This document shows positions 51,467 through 58,661 of a stretch of 64,000 nt of DNA, piece after piece. The number at the start of each line of letters is the position of its first letter. Positions within the stretch are counted from its first letter, which is position 1. The notes beneath the pieces are model-generated. The model was not told the DNA's origin. It saw nothing but the letters and a program-made list of their open reading frames with translations, and ran no database searches. The translations under genes and the position numbers were made by a program. This stretch comes from Variovorax gossypii (GTDB lineage Bacteria > Pseudomonadota > Gammaproteobacteria > Burkholderiales > Burkholderiaceae_C): positions 122,651 to 186,650 of the forward strand of contig NZ_RXOE01000011.1 in assembly GCF_003965815.1 (NCBI RefSeq), given 5' to 3'.

Positions 51467-51736
51467 TCATTCGCCTTCGCCGAACTTGTCGTCCATCAGT
51501 TGGACGATGGCGTTCATCGCTTCTTCTTCCTGGGGGCCGTTGGTTTCCAGCTCGACGGTGGTGCCGATGCCGGCGGCCAGCATCATCACGCCCATGATGC
51601 TCTTGGCATTGATGCGGCGGTCGCCGCGGGAGAGCCACACCTCGCAGGGAAAGCTGCCTGCGAGCTTGGTCAGCTTGGCCGATGCGCGTGCGTGCAGGCC
51701 CAGCTTATTGCTGATGGTCACGGATTTCTTGATCAC
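51467..51736 (-). CDS. ptsH: Phosphocarrier protein HPr
   Basis: This 89-residue HPr has phospho-acceptor His15 in NKLGLHARASAKLTKLAG and Ser46 in INAKSIMGVMMLAAG, the site of HPr kinase in other bacteria. No ATG is available; GTG at 51736 gives a protein that starts exactly at the family N-terminus (IKKSVTISNKLGLHARAS), so it is chosen. The start lies 32 bp inside the EIIA gene, so translation is probably coupled to it. The retained Ser46 suggests regulation by an HPr kinase encoded elsewhere. Confidence 0.95.
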   Translation of the reverse strand: MIKKSVTISNKLGLHARASAKLTKLAGSFPCEVWLSRGDRRINAKSIMGVMMLAAGIGTTVELETNGPQEEEAMNAIVQLMDDKFGEGE

Positions 51737-52160
51737 TGTGCTTTCTTTTCGCCTGGTTCTGGGGAGCCGCCACCGCCACCTGCATGACGCCCGCAGTGCC
51801 GCCCGCGAGGGCGCGCTGCACCAGCGTCTCCAGGGGTTCGTGCCGGTAGGTGACGGCACGCAGCAGCATCGGGAGGTTGACCCCCGCCACCAGCCGCGAC
51901 CGCACGCCGTCCACCAGCTTCTGCGCCACGTTGCAGGGCGTGGCGCCGAATACGTCCGCCAGCACCAGCACCTGCGAGCGCGGCGTGTGCAGCTGCTGCG
52001 CGAGCGTGATGCGCGCGGCAGCCAGCGTTTCTTCGGGCGACACGTTGGGCAGTACGTCGAGCGCGACGATGGCCTGCTCGCAATCGGGAAACACATGCAG
52101 CGCGCACTGCCGCATCGCGTGCGCGAACGGTGAGTGGGCGATGATGAGGATGCTGTTCAT
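51705..52160 (-). CDS. Mannose-family PTS EIIA domain protein
   Basis: This 151-residue protein has the EIIA-Man fold: MNSILIIAHSPFAHAMRQCA with the likely phospho-acceptor His9, VSPEETLAAARITLAQQL, and LVLADVFGATPCNVAQKLVD corresponding to the DLWGGSPFN region. There is no EIIB or EIIC gene beside it. Together with HPr and enzyme I it forms a permease-less phosphorelay typical of betaproteobacteria, thought to be regulatory rather than for sugar import. The C-terminal 30 residues overlap ptsH. Confidence 0.88.
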   Translation of the reverse strand: MNSILIIAHSPFAHAMRQCALHVFPDCEQAIVALDVLPNVSPEETLAAARITLAQQLHTPRSQVLVLADVFGATPCNVAQKLVDGVRSRLVAGVNLPMLLRAVTYRHEPLETLVQRALAGGTAGVMQVAVAAPQNQAKRKHSDQEIRDHQQ

Positions 52161-52347
52161 GCGGGACGGAGGACGACGCGTCGATTATGCGGGGCCGTCC
52201 AGGGGAAGTAGATATGCGACATAACGCGACAGCCGCGAAAAACGGACAGTGCCGCACGAATCGGGCCGGCCGTTGCGGACACGCCGCCAGTCGAGACAGC
52301 TATCAGAACCATAGCAGGCAGCGCCGCCGCGGCGAACATGCCGCCGG

Positions 52348-52902
52348 TCATGGCAGCCTCAGGCCCTCGAAGAAGGTCTTCGACGCCTCGGCCGAGGAAG
52401 GATGGCCGAGCACGGTGGCCTGGTAGAGCGCGACGGTGCCGTCCTTCTGCGACTGGGCGAACCAGAGCACCTGCAGCTGCGTGGCGGCGCCCTGCGGCTG
52501 CTGTTGAGGCTGTGGCAGCGCGTCGAGCTGCAGCGGAGCGGGCACGGCGGTCGCGCGCTGCACGCTGGGGCGCGACTCCGCAACCTGCGCCGCGCCCAGC
52601 TGGCTGCGCGTGGCGGCCTGCCAGGCATGAAGCCAGGCTTCGGCCTGCGCGGGACTGCCGGCGGAGGCATGTGCGATGGCGAAGGTCGCGCCGCCGGCCT
52701 CGCAGCCCGTCATGTCGACCTGCACCGATTCGGAGCCCAACGGCAACGCGCGGGTGGCGCGGTCTGCCTTGCAGGGCAGCATCGCAACCAGGCCGGCTCC
52801 GGCGATCGGCACCTCGCGCCAGTTGAAGGCGGGGCTGCAGGCTGCGAGCAGGGCAGCCGCGGCCAGCACGAGCCGGGAAGAAAGGACGACAGCAGGCGGC
52901 AT
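52348..52902 (-). CDS. Hypothetical lipoprotein
   Basis: The product has 184 residues from ATG at 52902 (MPPAVVLSSRLVLAAAALLA). A lipobox LLAACSPAFNW makes it a lipoprotein. The rest reads like a small soluble domain (VPIAGAGLVAMLPCKADRAT, VDMTGCEAGGATFAIAHASA) with a Gln/Pro-rich stretch (LPQPQQQPQGAA). No family recognised. It is divergent from the TlpA-like gene. The preceding 187-bp region to the EIIA gene contains no convincing gene. Confidence 0.75.
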   Translation of the reverse strand: MPPAVVLSSRLVLAAAALLAACSPAFNWREVPIAGAGLVAMLPCKADRATRALPLGSESVQVDMTGCEAGGATFAIAHASAGSPAQAEAWLHAWQAATRSQLGAAQVAESRPSVQRATAVPAPLQLDALPQPQQQPQGAATQLQVLWFAQSQKDGTVALYQATVLGHPSSAEASKTFFEGLRLP

Positions 52903-52968
52903 GGGGCAGCGATTATCGAGCGGCGCCGGGCCAGCGGGATGTCGCCAGCAGGATCCGGCATGCGGAAC

Positions 52969-52974
52969 TAAAAT
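52969..52974 (+). promoter_or_regulatory. Predicted -10 element before the TlpA-like gene
   Basis: TAAAAT lies 28 bp upstream of the ATG and matches the -10 consensus at five of six bases. No -35 element is evident. Confidence 0.35.
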
Positions 52975-53001
52975 CGCGCCGCCCTTCTCTTGCACCAAGC
53001 C

Positions 53002-53499
53002 ATGAAGAAATACCTCGCTGCAGCCGCCGTCGTCGTCGCCTTGGCCACCGGCGTGGGCGTGTACCTCGGCTCCGGTGCCACCGCCGCTCCCGCCTCCACC
53101 TTCGTGCTGCTCGACGGCACGCAGAAGAGCACGGCGGACCTGAAAGGCAAGGTCACCCTGGTCAATTTCTGGGCGACCAGCTGCGTGACCTGCGTGGGCG
53201 AGATGCCCAAGGTCATCGCCACCTACGACAAGTACAAGGCGCAGGGCTACGACACCCTGGCCGTGGCAATGAGCTACGACCCGCCGAGCTACGTCGTCAA
53301 CTTCGCCGAGACGCGCAAGCTGCCGTTCAAGGTGGCGATCGACAACACCGGCAGCGTGGCGCAGGCGTGGGGCGACGTGAAGCTCACGCCGACCACCTAC
53401 CTGGTCAACAAGCGCGGGGAGATCGTGAAGCGTTATGTGGGCGAGCCCGACTTCGCCGAACTGCACAAGCTGATCGAAAAGCTGCTGGCAGAAGCCTGA
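53002..53499 (+). CDS. TlpA-family thioredoxin-like protein
   Basis: This 165-residue, membrane-anchored periplasmic redox protein has an uncleaved or cleaved N-terminal helix (MKKYLAAAAVVVALATGVGV). The active site is NFWATSCVTCVGEMPK with Cys61-Val-Thr-Cys64, and the cis-Pro loop is LTPTTYLVNKRGEI. Relatives reduce disulfides during cytochrome c maturation or protect periplasmic proteins. A strong bidirectional terminator follows, shared with a cytochrome c' gene that converges on it. Confidence 0.9.
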   Translation: MKKYLAAAAVVVALATGVGVYLGSGATAAPASTFVLLDGTQKSTADLKGKVTLVNFWATSCVTCVGEMPKVIATYDKYKAQGYDTLAVAMSYDPPSYVVNFAETRKLPFKVAIDNTGSVAQAWGDVKLTPTTYLVNKRGEIVKRYVGEPDFAELHKLIEKLLAEA

Positions 53500-53521
53500 T
53501 CCCCAATCGATCCCCCAAAAG

Positions 53522-53548
53522 AAAAGGCGCCCCGAAAGGGCGCCTTTT
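53522..53548. terminator. Bidirectional terminator between tlpA-like and cytochrome c' genes
   Basis: An 11-bp perfect stem AAAAGGCGCCC/GGGCGCCTTTT with a 5-base loop has A-runs on one side and T-runs on the other, so it can stop transcription in both directions between the convergent genes. Confidence 0.9.
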
Positions 53549-53574
53549 GCTTTTGTCGTGCTGCGATCCGCTGC

Positions 53575-54021
53575 TTACTGGTTGCGGAAGCTGTCGTGGC
53601 AGGCCTTGCAGCTCGCGGCGGTCGGGCCGAACTGGGCCTTGAGCGCGTCGAGATTGCCTGCCTTGGCGGCGGTCACCAGCTTGCCGGTTTCCTCGATCAG
53701 CTTCTGCTGGCGTTCCTTGAACTTGGCGTCTTCCTTCCAGATCTCGGGCTTGGCCTTGCCGCCCTCGGCGCCGGGACCGAAGCCCGCCCAGGGCAGCTTC
53801 GCCATGTCGGCGACCACTTCGGCATTGGCCGCGGCGGCAGCTGCATCGTAGGGCGCGCGGCCGTTGGCCATGGCGCCGAGGCGGCTGAAATGCTGGCCCA
53901 TCACGAACAACGCGCTCTGGCGGTACTTGATGGAGTCCTCGGGCTTGGCGAACTGGGCCGCCGCGGGAAGGGACATGGCAGCGCAGGCGGCTGCAAGGGC
54001 TAACGAAGCAATTCGGGTCAT
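53575..54021 (-). CDS. Cytochrome c'
   Basis: This 148-residue periplasmic protein has a signal peptide (MTRIASLALAAACAAMSLPA). The heme site CKACH (138-142) is at the C-terminal end in SCKACHDSFRNQ, as in four-helix cytochrome c'. The N-terminal QFAKPEDSIKYRQSALFVMG with KYRQ is the family start. Such proteins bind NO or serve as electron shuttles. It is divergent from a cytochrome b561-like gene 163 bp away, and the two may share control or function. Confidence 0.92.
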   Translation of the reverse strand: MTRIASLALAAACAAMSLPAAAQFAKPEDSIKYRQSALFVMGQHFSRLGAMANGRAPYDAAAAAANAEVVADMAKLPWAGFGPGAEGGKAKPEIWKEDAKFKERQQKLIEETGKLVTAAKAGNLDALKAQFGPTAASCKACHDSFRNQ

Positions 54022-54183
54022 CGTGGATCCTCGTTGTGGGAGAAAAACGCCGTCGAACGCAGCGCTGCGAGCGAGTGTAGGGGCGGGCCGTGTCCGGCGC
54101 ATAGCAACAACCCGAAGCGGTCCGGGGCCCGGACTTTGCTAATCTGCGCCTTCCGCAGCATTGCGCCCCCGGCGCCTTCCTCG

Positions 54184-54894
54184 ATGACCGACTCCTCCGT
54201 GGCCGCCCTTCGCGCGGCCTCCGGCCCCGGCGCCCGCACCCGCGTCTGGGACCTGCCGACGCGCCTTTTCCACTGGGCGCTGGCCGTCGCCGTCATCGGC
54301 ATGATCGGCACCGGCCTGAACGGGGCCATGGAATGGCACTTCCGCCTGGGGTACACGGTGCTCGCGCTGCTGCTGTTTCGCGTGCTCTGGGGCTTTGTCG
54401 GCGGGCGCTGGTCGCGCTTCGGCGCCTTCGTCTACGGACCGGGCTCGCTCGCGGCCTATCTGCGCGGGCGGGCGCATCCGGACCACCTGATCGGGCATAC
54501 GCCGCTGGGCGCGCTGTCGGTGTTCGCGGTACTGACCATCCTGGCGGTGCAGGTCTCCACCGGGTTGATGGCCGACGACGAGATCTCCGCCTCGGGGCCG
54601 CTCACCCGCTTTGTCTCGGGCGAAGTCGTGAGCCTGGCCACCGGCTGGCACAAGGCGCAGGGCAAATGGGCCGTGATCGCGCTCGTCAGCCTGCACGTGC
54701 TGGCTGTGCTGTTCTACGTGCTGATCAAGCGGCACCGCCTGGTGCGGCCGATGGTGACGGGCGACAAGCTGGTTTCCTCGGAAAGCGGCCAGGTGGCGCC
54801 GAGCCGCGACGACGCGGCTTCGCGCTGGCTGGCACTGATCCTGTTCGCGCTGTGCGCGGGCGTGGCCTGGTGGATTTCCTCGCTGCGCGTATGA
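54184..54894 (+). CDS. Cytochrome b561-family membrane protein
   Basis: This 236-residue di-heme membrane cytochrome has RVWDLPTRLFHWALAVAVIG with heme-ligand His, MEWHFRLGYTVLALLLFRVL, then GHTPLGALSVFAVLTILAVQ and IALVSLHVLAVLFYVLIKRH, the four core helices of the Ni/Fe-hydrogenase-type b subunits and cytochrome b561. Here it is likely the partner for electron transfer with the divergent cytochrome c'. A reading frame to 54034 exists, but the ATG at 54184 fits the family. Its stop overlaps the next start by 4 bp. Confidence 0.88.
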   Translation: MTDSSVAALRAASGPGARTRVWDLPTRLFHWALAVAVIGMIGTGLNGAMEWHFRLGYTVLALLLFRVLWGFVGGRWSRFGAFVYGPGSLAAYLRGRAHPDHLIGHTPLGALSVFAVLTILAVQVSTGLMADDEISASGPLTRFVSGEVVSLATGWHKAQGKWAVIALVSLHVLAVLFYVLIKRHRLVRPMVTGDKLVSSESGQVAPSRDDAASRWLALILFALCAGVAWWISSLRV

Positions 54895-55478
54895 GCTTCT
54901 CCGTGTCACGCCCCCTGCCGCTGTCGGCGGTACCCGCCGTGGTGCTGCTCACGCCCGAAGAAGCGCACGAGATCGAGGCGGTGCGCACGATCTTCCGCGA
55001 CTACGCGGGCTCGCTGGGCATCGACCTGGATTTCCAGGATTTCGACGGCGAACTGGCCCAACTGCCCGGCGAATATGCCGAGCCGCGCGGCACGCTGCTG
55101 CTCGCGCTGGTCGATCCGGCCAATGTGAAGGAAGACGCCGGGCGTCAGGCCCCGACGCTGAAGCGCGCCGACGGCACGCTCGCGCACGTCGCGGGATGCT
55201 GCGCGCTGCGTCCGCTCGACAACGCGGACTATGCGAACGCGGCGGAAATGAAGCGCCTGTACGTGCGCCCCGGCTTTCGCGGCCTGGGGCTCGGCCGCCA
55301 GTTGGCGGAGGCGATCCTGGATGCGGCACGCAGCGCCGGATATGGCTGCGTGCTGCTCGACACCCTCGACGACATGGAGTCGGCGCGGGCACTCTACGAA
55401 GACCTGGGCTTCGTGGAAGTGCCGCCCTACTATCACAACCCCGTTGCCGGGGCCCACTACCTCAAGGTGGATCTCTGA
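54891..55478 (+). CDS. GNAT-family N-acetyltransferase
   Basis: This 195-residue protein has an acetyl-CoA binding loop in MKRLYVRPGFRGLGLGRQLA (R-x-x-G-x-G/A) and a following helix AILDAARSAGYGCVLLDTLD, then ARALYEDLGFVEVPPYYHNP. This is the GNAT core at the C-terminus. The N-terminal 60 residues (EEAHEIEAVRTIFRDYAGSL) are helical. Acceptor unknown. It starts inside the b561 stop codon and is convergent with the peroxiredoxin gene. Confidence 0.88.
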   Translation: MSFSVSRPLPLSAVPAVVLLTPEEAHEIEAVRTIFRDYAGSLGIDLDFQDFDGELAQLPGEYAEPRGTLLLALVDPANVKEDAGRQAPTLKRADGTLAHVAGCCALRPLDNADYANAAEMKRLYVRPGFRGLGLGRQLAEAILDAARSAGYGCVLLDTLDDMESARALYEDLGFVEVPPYYHNPVAGAHYLKVDL

Positions 55479-55499
55479 GCGGCTGAGCCGCCGATCGGA

Positions 55500-56006
55500 T
55501 CAGCCGCGAGCCTGGGCCAGCAGCGTGCCGGCGTCGCTGACTTCGAACTTGCCGGGCGCCTCGACGTTGAGGGTGGCGACCTTGCCGTCCTTCACGAGCA
55601 TCGAGTAGCGGTTGCTGCGCAGGCCCATGCCGCGGCCTGTCAGGTCGAGCGTGAGGCCGGTGGCCTTGGCGAAATCGGCGCTGCCGTCGGCCAGCATGCG
55701 CACCTTGGCGCCCGTCTTCTGGTCGCGTGCCCAGGCGCCCATCACGAAGGCGTCGTTCACGCTCACGCACCAGATCTCGTCCACACCGGCTGCCTTGAAG
55801 TCGTCGAAGTGCTGCACGTAGCCCGGCACGTGCTTGGCCGAGCAGGTGGGGGTGAAAGCGCCGGGCAGCGCGAACAGCGCGATGGTCTTGCCAGCCGTTG
55901 CCTTGGTCACGTCCACGGGGTTCGGGCCGATGCTGCAGCCTTCGCCCTCGACTTCGGAGTATTCCTGCAGGGTGGCCGAGGGAATGGTGTCGCCGACTTT
56001 GATCAT
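55500..56006 (-). CDS. Peroxiredoxin (Prx5/AhpE-like glutaredoxin-type)
   Basis: This 168-residue thiol peroxidase starts MIKVGDTIPSATLQEYSEVE. The peroxidatic Cys55 is in LPGAFTPTCSAKHVPGYVQH, and GMGLRSNRYSMLVKDGKVAT with TLNVEAPGKFEVSDAGTLLA is characteristic of the Prx5 group. It removes peroxides using a glutaredoxin or thioredoxin. It lies directly downstream of the S10-operon terminator and thus probably has its own promoter. Confidence 0.9.
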   Translation of the reverse strand: MIKVGDTIPSATLQEYSEVEGEGCSIGPNPVDVTKATAGKTIALFALPGAFTPTCSAKHVPGYVQHFDDFKAAGVDEIWCVSVNDAFVMGAWARDQKTGAKVRMLADGSADFAKATGLTLDLTGRGMGLRSNRYSMLVKDGKVATLNVEAPGKFEVSDAGTLLAQARG

Positions 56007-56020
56007 TGAATGTGCTCCTG

Positions 56021-56053
56021 AAAAAGAAAAACGGCCCACATTGTGGGCCGTTT
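56021..56053 (-). terminator. Rho-independent terminator after rpsQ
   Basis: On the minus strand AAACGGCCCA/TGGGCCGTTT forms a 10-bp stem followed by TTTTTCTTTTT. It ends the ribosomal-protein transcript 36 bp after the rpsQ stop. Confidence 0.9.
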
Positions 56054-56088
56054 CCGGATTGGTTGCCCCAGGGGGCTCCAATGATTGA

Positions 56089-56364
56089 TCAGACCAGGAC
56101 GGCCTTCTCGACCAGACGGGTCACGACCCAGTTCTTGGTCTTCGAGATCGGACGGCTTTCCGTGATCTCGATGGTGTCGCCCAGCTTGTACTCGCCCTTT
56201 TCGTCGTGGGCGTGGTACTTGCTCGTCTTGGCCACGATCTTGCCGTAGAGCTCGTGCTTCACACGACGCTCGACCAGCACGGTCACGGTCTTGGCGCGCT
56301 TGTCGCTGACCACCTTGCCGATCAAGGTGCGCTTGAGGGATTTTTTAGCTTCCGTCATGTTCAC
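56089..56364 (-). CDS. rpsQ: Ribosomal protein S17
   Basis: This 91-residue 30S protein shows the family core: KRTLIGKVVSDKRAKTVTVL, VERRVKHELYGKIVAKTSKY and DTIEITESRPISKTKNWVVT. It is the last gene of the S10 operon here. In many bacteria the spc operon (rplN onward) follows, but here an intrinsic terminator and a peroxiredoxin come next. Confidence 0.98.
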   Translation of the reverse strand: MNMTEAKKSLKRTLIGKVVSDKRAKTVTVLVERRVKHELYGKIVAKTSKYHAHDEKGEYKLGDTIEITESRPISKTKNWVVTRLVEKAVLV

Positions 56365-56367
56365 TCC

Positions 56368-56616
56368 TTACTTGGCGGCTTGGGTTTCTTGCTGCTTCTG
56401 AGCAAGAATGGTCTTGGCGCGCGCGATGTCGCGGCGGGTCACGCGCAGCGTCGAGGTGTTCGACAGCTGTTGCGTGGCCTTCTGCATGCGCAGGCCGAAA
56501 TGGGCCTTCTGCAGGTCCTTGATCTCGGCTTGCAGGCCTGCGACGTCCTTCGTGCGCAGGGTTGCGGCCTTCGTCACCTTGGCCGGAGCCGCGGCGGTCT
56601 TCTTACGTGTTGCCAT
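56368..56616 (-). CDS. rpmC: Ribosomal protein L29 with N-terminal extension
   Basis: This 82-residue 50S protein has a core of LRTKDVAGLQAEIKDLQKAH, LRMQKATQQLSNTSTLRVTR and RDIARAKTILAQKQQETQ. About 18 residues at the N-terminus (MATRKKTAAAPAKVTKAA) are extra compared with the 63-residue E. coli protein, and no internal start codon offers a shorter form. The extension is Lys/Ala-rich and may contact rRNA. It lies 3 bp before rpsQ and 13 bp after rplP. Confidence 0.96.
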   Translation of the reverse strand: MATRKKTAAAPAKVTKAATLRTKDVAGLQAEIKDLQKAHFGLRMQKATQQLSNTSTLRVTRRDIARAKTILAQKQQETQAAK

Positions 56617-56629
56617 GGATGTTCTCCTC

Positions 56630-57046
56630 TCAGGCGCCGAGCTGGCGAGCGACGAACGTCGTGCGCAGCGGCAGCTTGGCGGCGGCCAGGCGGAACGCTT
56701 CGCGAGCGAGTTCTTCGGGCACGCCGACGATCTCGAACACGATCTTGCCGGGCTGGATTTCGGCGACGTAGTACTCGGGGTTGCCCTTACCGTTACCCAT
56801 CCGCACTTCGGCGGGCTTGGTCGAGATCGGCTTGTCCGGGAACACGCGGATCCAGATACGGCCACCGCGCTTCACGTGACGCGAAATCGCGCGACGAGCG
56901 GCTTCGATCTGGCGCGCCGTCAGGCGGCCGCGGTCGGTGCATTTGAGACCGAAGTCACCGAACGCGACCGAGTTACCCGTGGTCGCGATGCCGGTGTTGC
57001 GGCCCTTTTGTTCCTTGCGGAACTTTCTGCGTGCAGGTTGCAGCAT
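56630..57046 (-). CDS. rplP: Ribosomal protein L16
   Basis: This 138-residue 50S protein starts MLQPARRKFRKEQKGRNTGI and has GRLTARQIEAARRAISRHVK and ARQLGA at the end, the full-length family pattern. It sits near the peptidyl-transferase centre and is important for late 50S assembly. It lies between rpsC (52 bp) and rpmC (13 bp). Confidence 0.98.
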   Translation of the reverse strand: MLQPARRKFRKEQKGRNTGIATTGNSVAFGDFGLKCTDRGRLTARQIEAARRAISRHVKRGGRIWIRVFPDKPISTKPAEVRMGNGKGNPEYYVAEIQPGKIVFEIVGVPEELAREAFRLAAAKLPLRTTFVARQLGA

Positions 57047-57098
57047 GTTTTGTTACTCCGTGAGGGCCCCAGGCACTTGCGTGCCCGGGAGCGACCGA

Positions 57099-58013
57099 TT
57101 ACTCGGTCTTGGCACCGTCCGCTGCTGCAGCGGGCGCGGCTTTGCGGACGCGCTTAACGGCGGGTTTCGAGTCTGCACCGGCACCGCCGGTTGCTTCTGT
57201 GGGCTTGTCGCTGCCATCGGCCGGAGCGGTGTTGCCACCGATCGGACCGCGGGCACCGGCGCGGGGGCCGGGGCCACGGCGGTCGCTGCCCGGACGGTCG
57301 CCACCGGGGCGGCCATCACGGCGCGGACCGCGCGGACGACGTTCTTCTTCAGGACGCGGCGTCTCGACAGCGGGCAGGTCGTTACGACCCAGCGTGTCGC
57401 CCTTGTAGACCCAGACCTTGACGCCGATGACGCCGTAGGTGGTCTTGGCTTCCGAGGTGCCGTAGTCGATGTCGGCGCGCAGGGTGTGCAGCGGCACGCG
57501 GCCTTCGCGGTACCACTCGGTACGTGCGATTTCGATGCCGTTCAGGCGGCCAGCCGACATGATCTTGATGCCCAGGGCACCCAGACGCATGGCGTTCTGC
57601 ATGGCGCGCTTCATGGCGCGGCGGAACATGATCCGCTTCTCGAGCTGCTGCGTGATGCTGTCGGCGATCAGCTGCGCATCGATTTCGGGCTTGCGCACTT
57701 CTTCGATGTTGACCGCAACCGGCACGCCGAGCTGCTTGCCCAGTTCGCGCTTGAGGTTCTCGATGTCTTCGCCCTTCTTGCCGATCACGACGCCCGGACG
57801 TGCCGAGTAGATCGTGATGCGTGCGTTCTTGGCGGGACGCTCGATCATGACGCGCGACACCGAAGCGTTCTTCAGCTTCTTCTTCAGGTATTCGCGAACC
57901 TTGATGTCTTCGGCCAGCATGCCCGCGAAATCGCGGTCGCTTGCGTACCAACGGCTGGACCAGTTACGGGTGACCGCAAGGCGGAACCCGGTTGGGTGGA
58001 TTTTCTGTCCCAT
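57099..58013 (-). CDS. rpsC: Ribosomal protein S3 with long C-terminal tail
   Basis: This 304-residue 30S protein starts MGQKIHPTGFRLAVTRNWSS, with KH domain RPGVVIGKKGEDIENLKREL and the C-terminal fold ARTEWYREGRVPLHTLRADI and TYGVIGVKVWVYKGDTLGRN. After residue about 215 it continues with roughly 85 residues of Arg/Gly/Pro then Ala/Lys-rich sequence (RPRGPRRDGRPGGDRPGSDR), well beyond the 233 residues of the E. coli protein. The start at 58013 is preferred over 58061, which lacks the family N-terminus. Confidence 0.96.
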   Translation of the reverse strand: MGQKIHPTGFRLAVTRNWSSRWYASDRDFAGMLAEDIKVREYLKKKLKNASVSRVMIERPAKNARITIYSARPGVVIGKKGEDIENLKRELGKQLGVPVAVNIEEVRKPEIDAQLIADSITQQLEKRIMFRRAMKRAMQNAMRLGALGIKIMSAGRLNGIEIARTEWYREGRVPLHTLRADIDYGTSEAKTTYGVIGVKVWVYKGDTLGRNDLPAVETPRPEEERRPRGPRRDGRPGGDRPGSDRRGPGPRAGARGPIGGNTAPADGSDKPTEATGGAGADSKPAVKRVRKAAPAAAADGAKTE

Positions 58014-58030
58014 ATTTCTTCCAGGCCTTC

Positions 58031-58363
58031 TTAGTTGCCAACCGTCACGTACACATGGCACGTGGGCTTGCTGATGCGATTGCCGCGACCCTTGGCCCGC
58101 GCGGTGAAGCGCTTGAGCGTGGCGCCTTGCTCGACGTAGATGGTCTTGACCTTCAGTTCGTCGATGTCGGCACCGTCGTTGTGCTCGGCGTTGGCAATAG
58201 CCGATTCGAGCACCTTCTTGACGATCACAGCGGCCTTCTTCTGCGTGAATTGCAGGATGTTGAGCGCTTGATCGACCTTCTTGCCGCGGATCAGGTCAGC
58301 GACCAGACGGCCCTTGTCGACCGACAGGCGGACACCGCGGAGGACTGCACGTGTTTCAGACAT
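58031..58363 (-). CDS. rplV: Ribosomal protein L22
   Basis: This 110-residue 50S protein has VRLSVDKGRLVADLIRGKKV at the start and AEHNDGADIDELKVKTIYVE, ending in KGRGNRISKPTCHVYVTVGN with the extended loop that reaches the exit tunnel. Normal length. It lies 17 bp upstream of rpsC and 9 bp after rpsS. Confidence 0.98.
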   Translation of the reverse strand: MSETRAVLRGVRLSVDKGRLVADLIRGKKVDQALNILQFTQKKAAVIVKKVLESAIANAEHNDGADIDELKVKTIYVEQGATLKRFTARAKGRGNRISKPTCHVYVTVGN

Positions 58364-58372
58364 GGTCGTTCC

Positions 58373-58651
58373 TTACTTCTTCTGGACTTTCTTGTCCGCG
58401 GGGTGCCCCTTGAACGTGCGCGTGAGCGCAAATTCGCCGAGCTTGTGGCCGACCATCTGGTCGGTGATGTACACAGGCACGTGTTGCTTGCCGTTGTGAA
58501 CAGCGATGGTCAGGCCGATGAACTCGGGCAGAACCATCGAGCGACGCGACCAGGTCTTGATCGGCTTCTTGTCCTTGGTCGTCACGGCCTTGTCGGCCTT
58601 GGCCACGAGGTGGTGGTCGACGAACGGACCCTTCTTGAGAGAGCGAGTCAT
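58373..58651 (-). CDS. rpsS: Ribosomal protein S19
   Basis: This 92-residue 30S protein starts MTRSLKKGPFVDHHLVAKAD and contains RRSMVLPEFIGLTIAVHNGK with KLGEFALTRTFKGHPADKKV at the end. Family length. It lies 10 bp after rplB and 9 bp before rplV. Confidence 0.98.
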   Translation of the reverse strand: MTRSLKKGPFVDHHLVAKADKAVTTKDKKPIKTWSRRSMVLPEFIGLTIAVHNGKQHVPVYITDQMVGHKLGEFALTRTFKGHPADKKVQKK

Positions 58652-58661
58652 TGGCTATCCC

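Noticed and set aside
52161..52347. Possible 64-codon minus-strand gene upstream of the EIIA gene
   Set aside because: No ribosome-binding site, it overlaps the neighbouring lipoprotein and EIIA ends, and the hydrophobic start is followed by no recognisable domain. More likely a promoter region.
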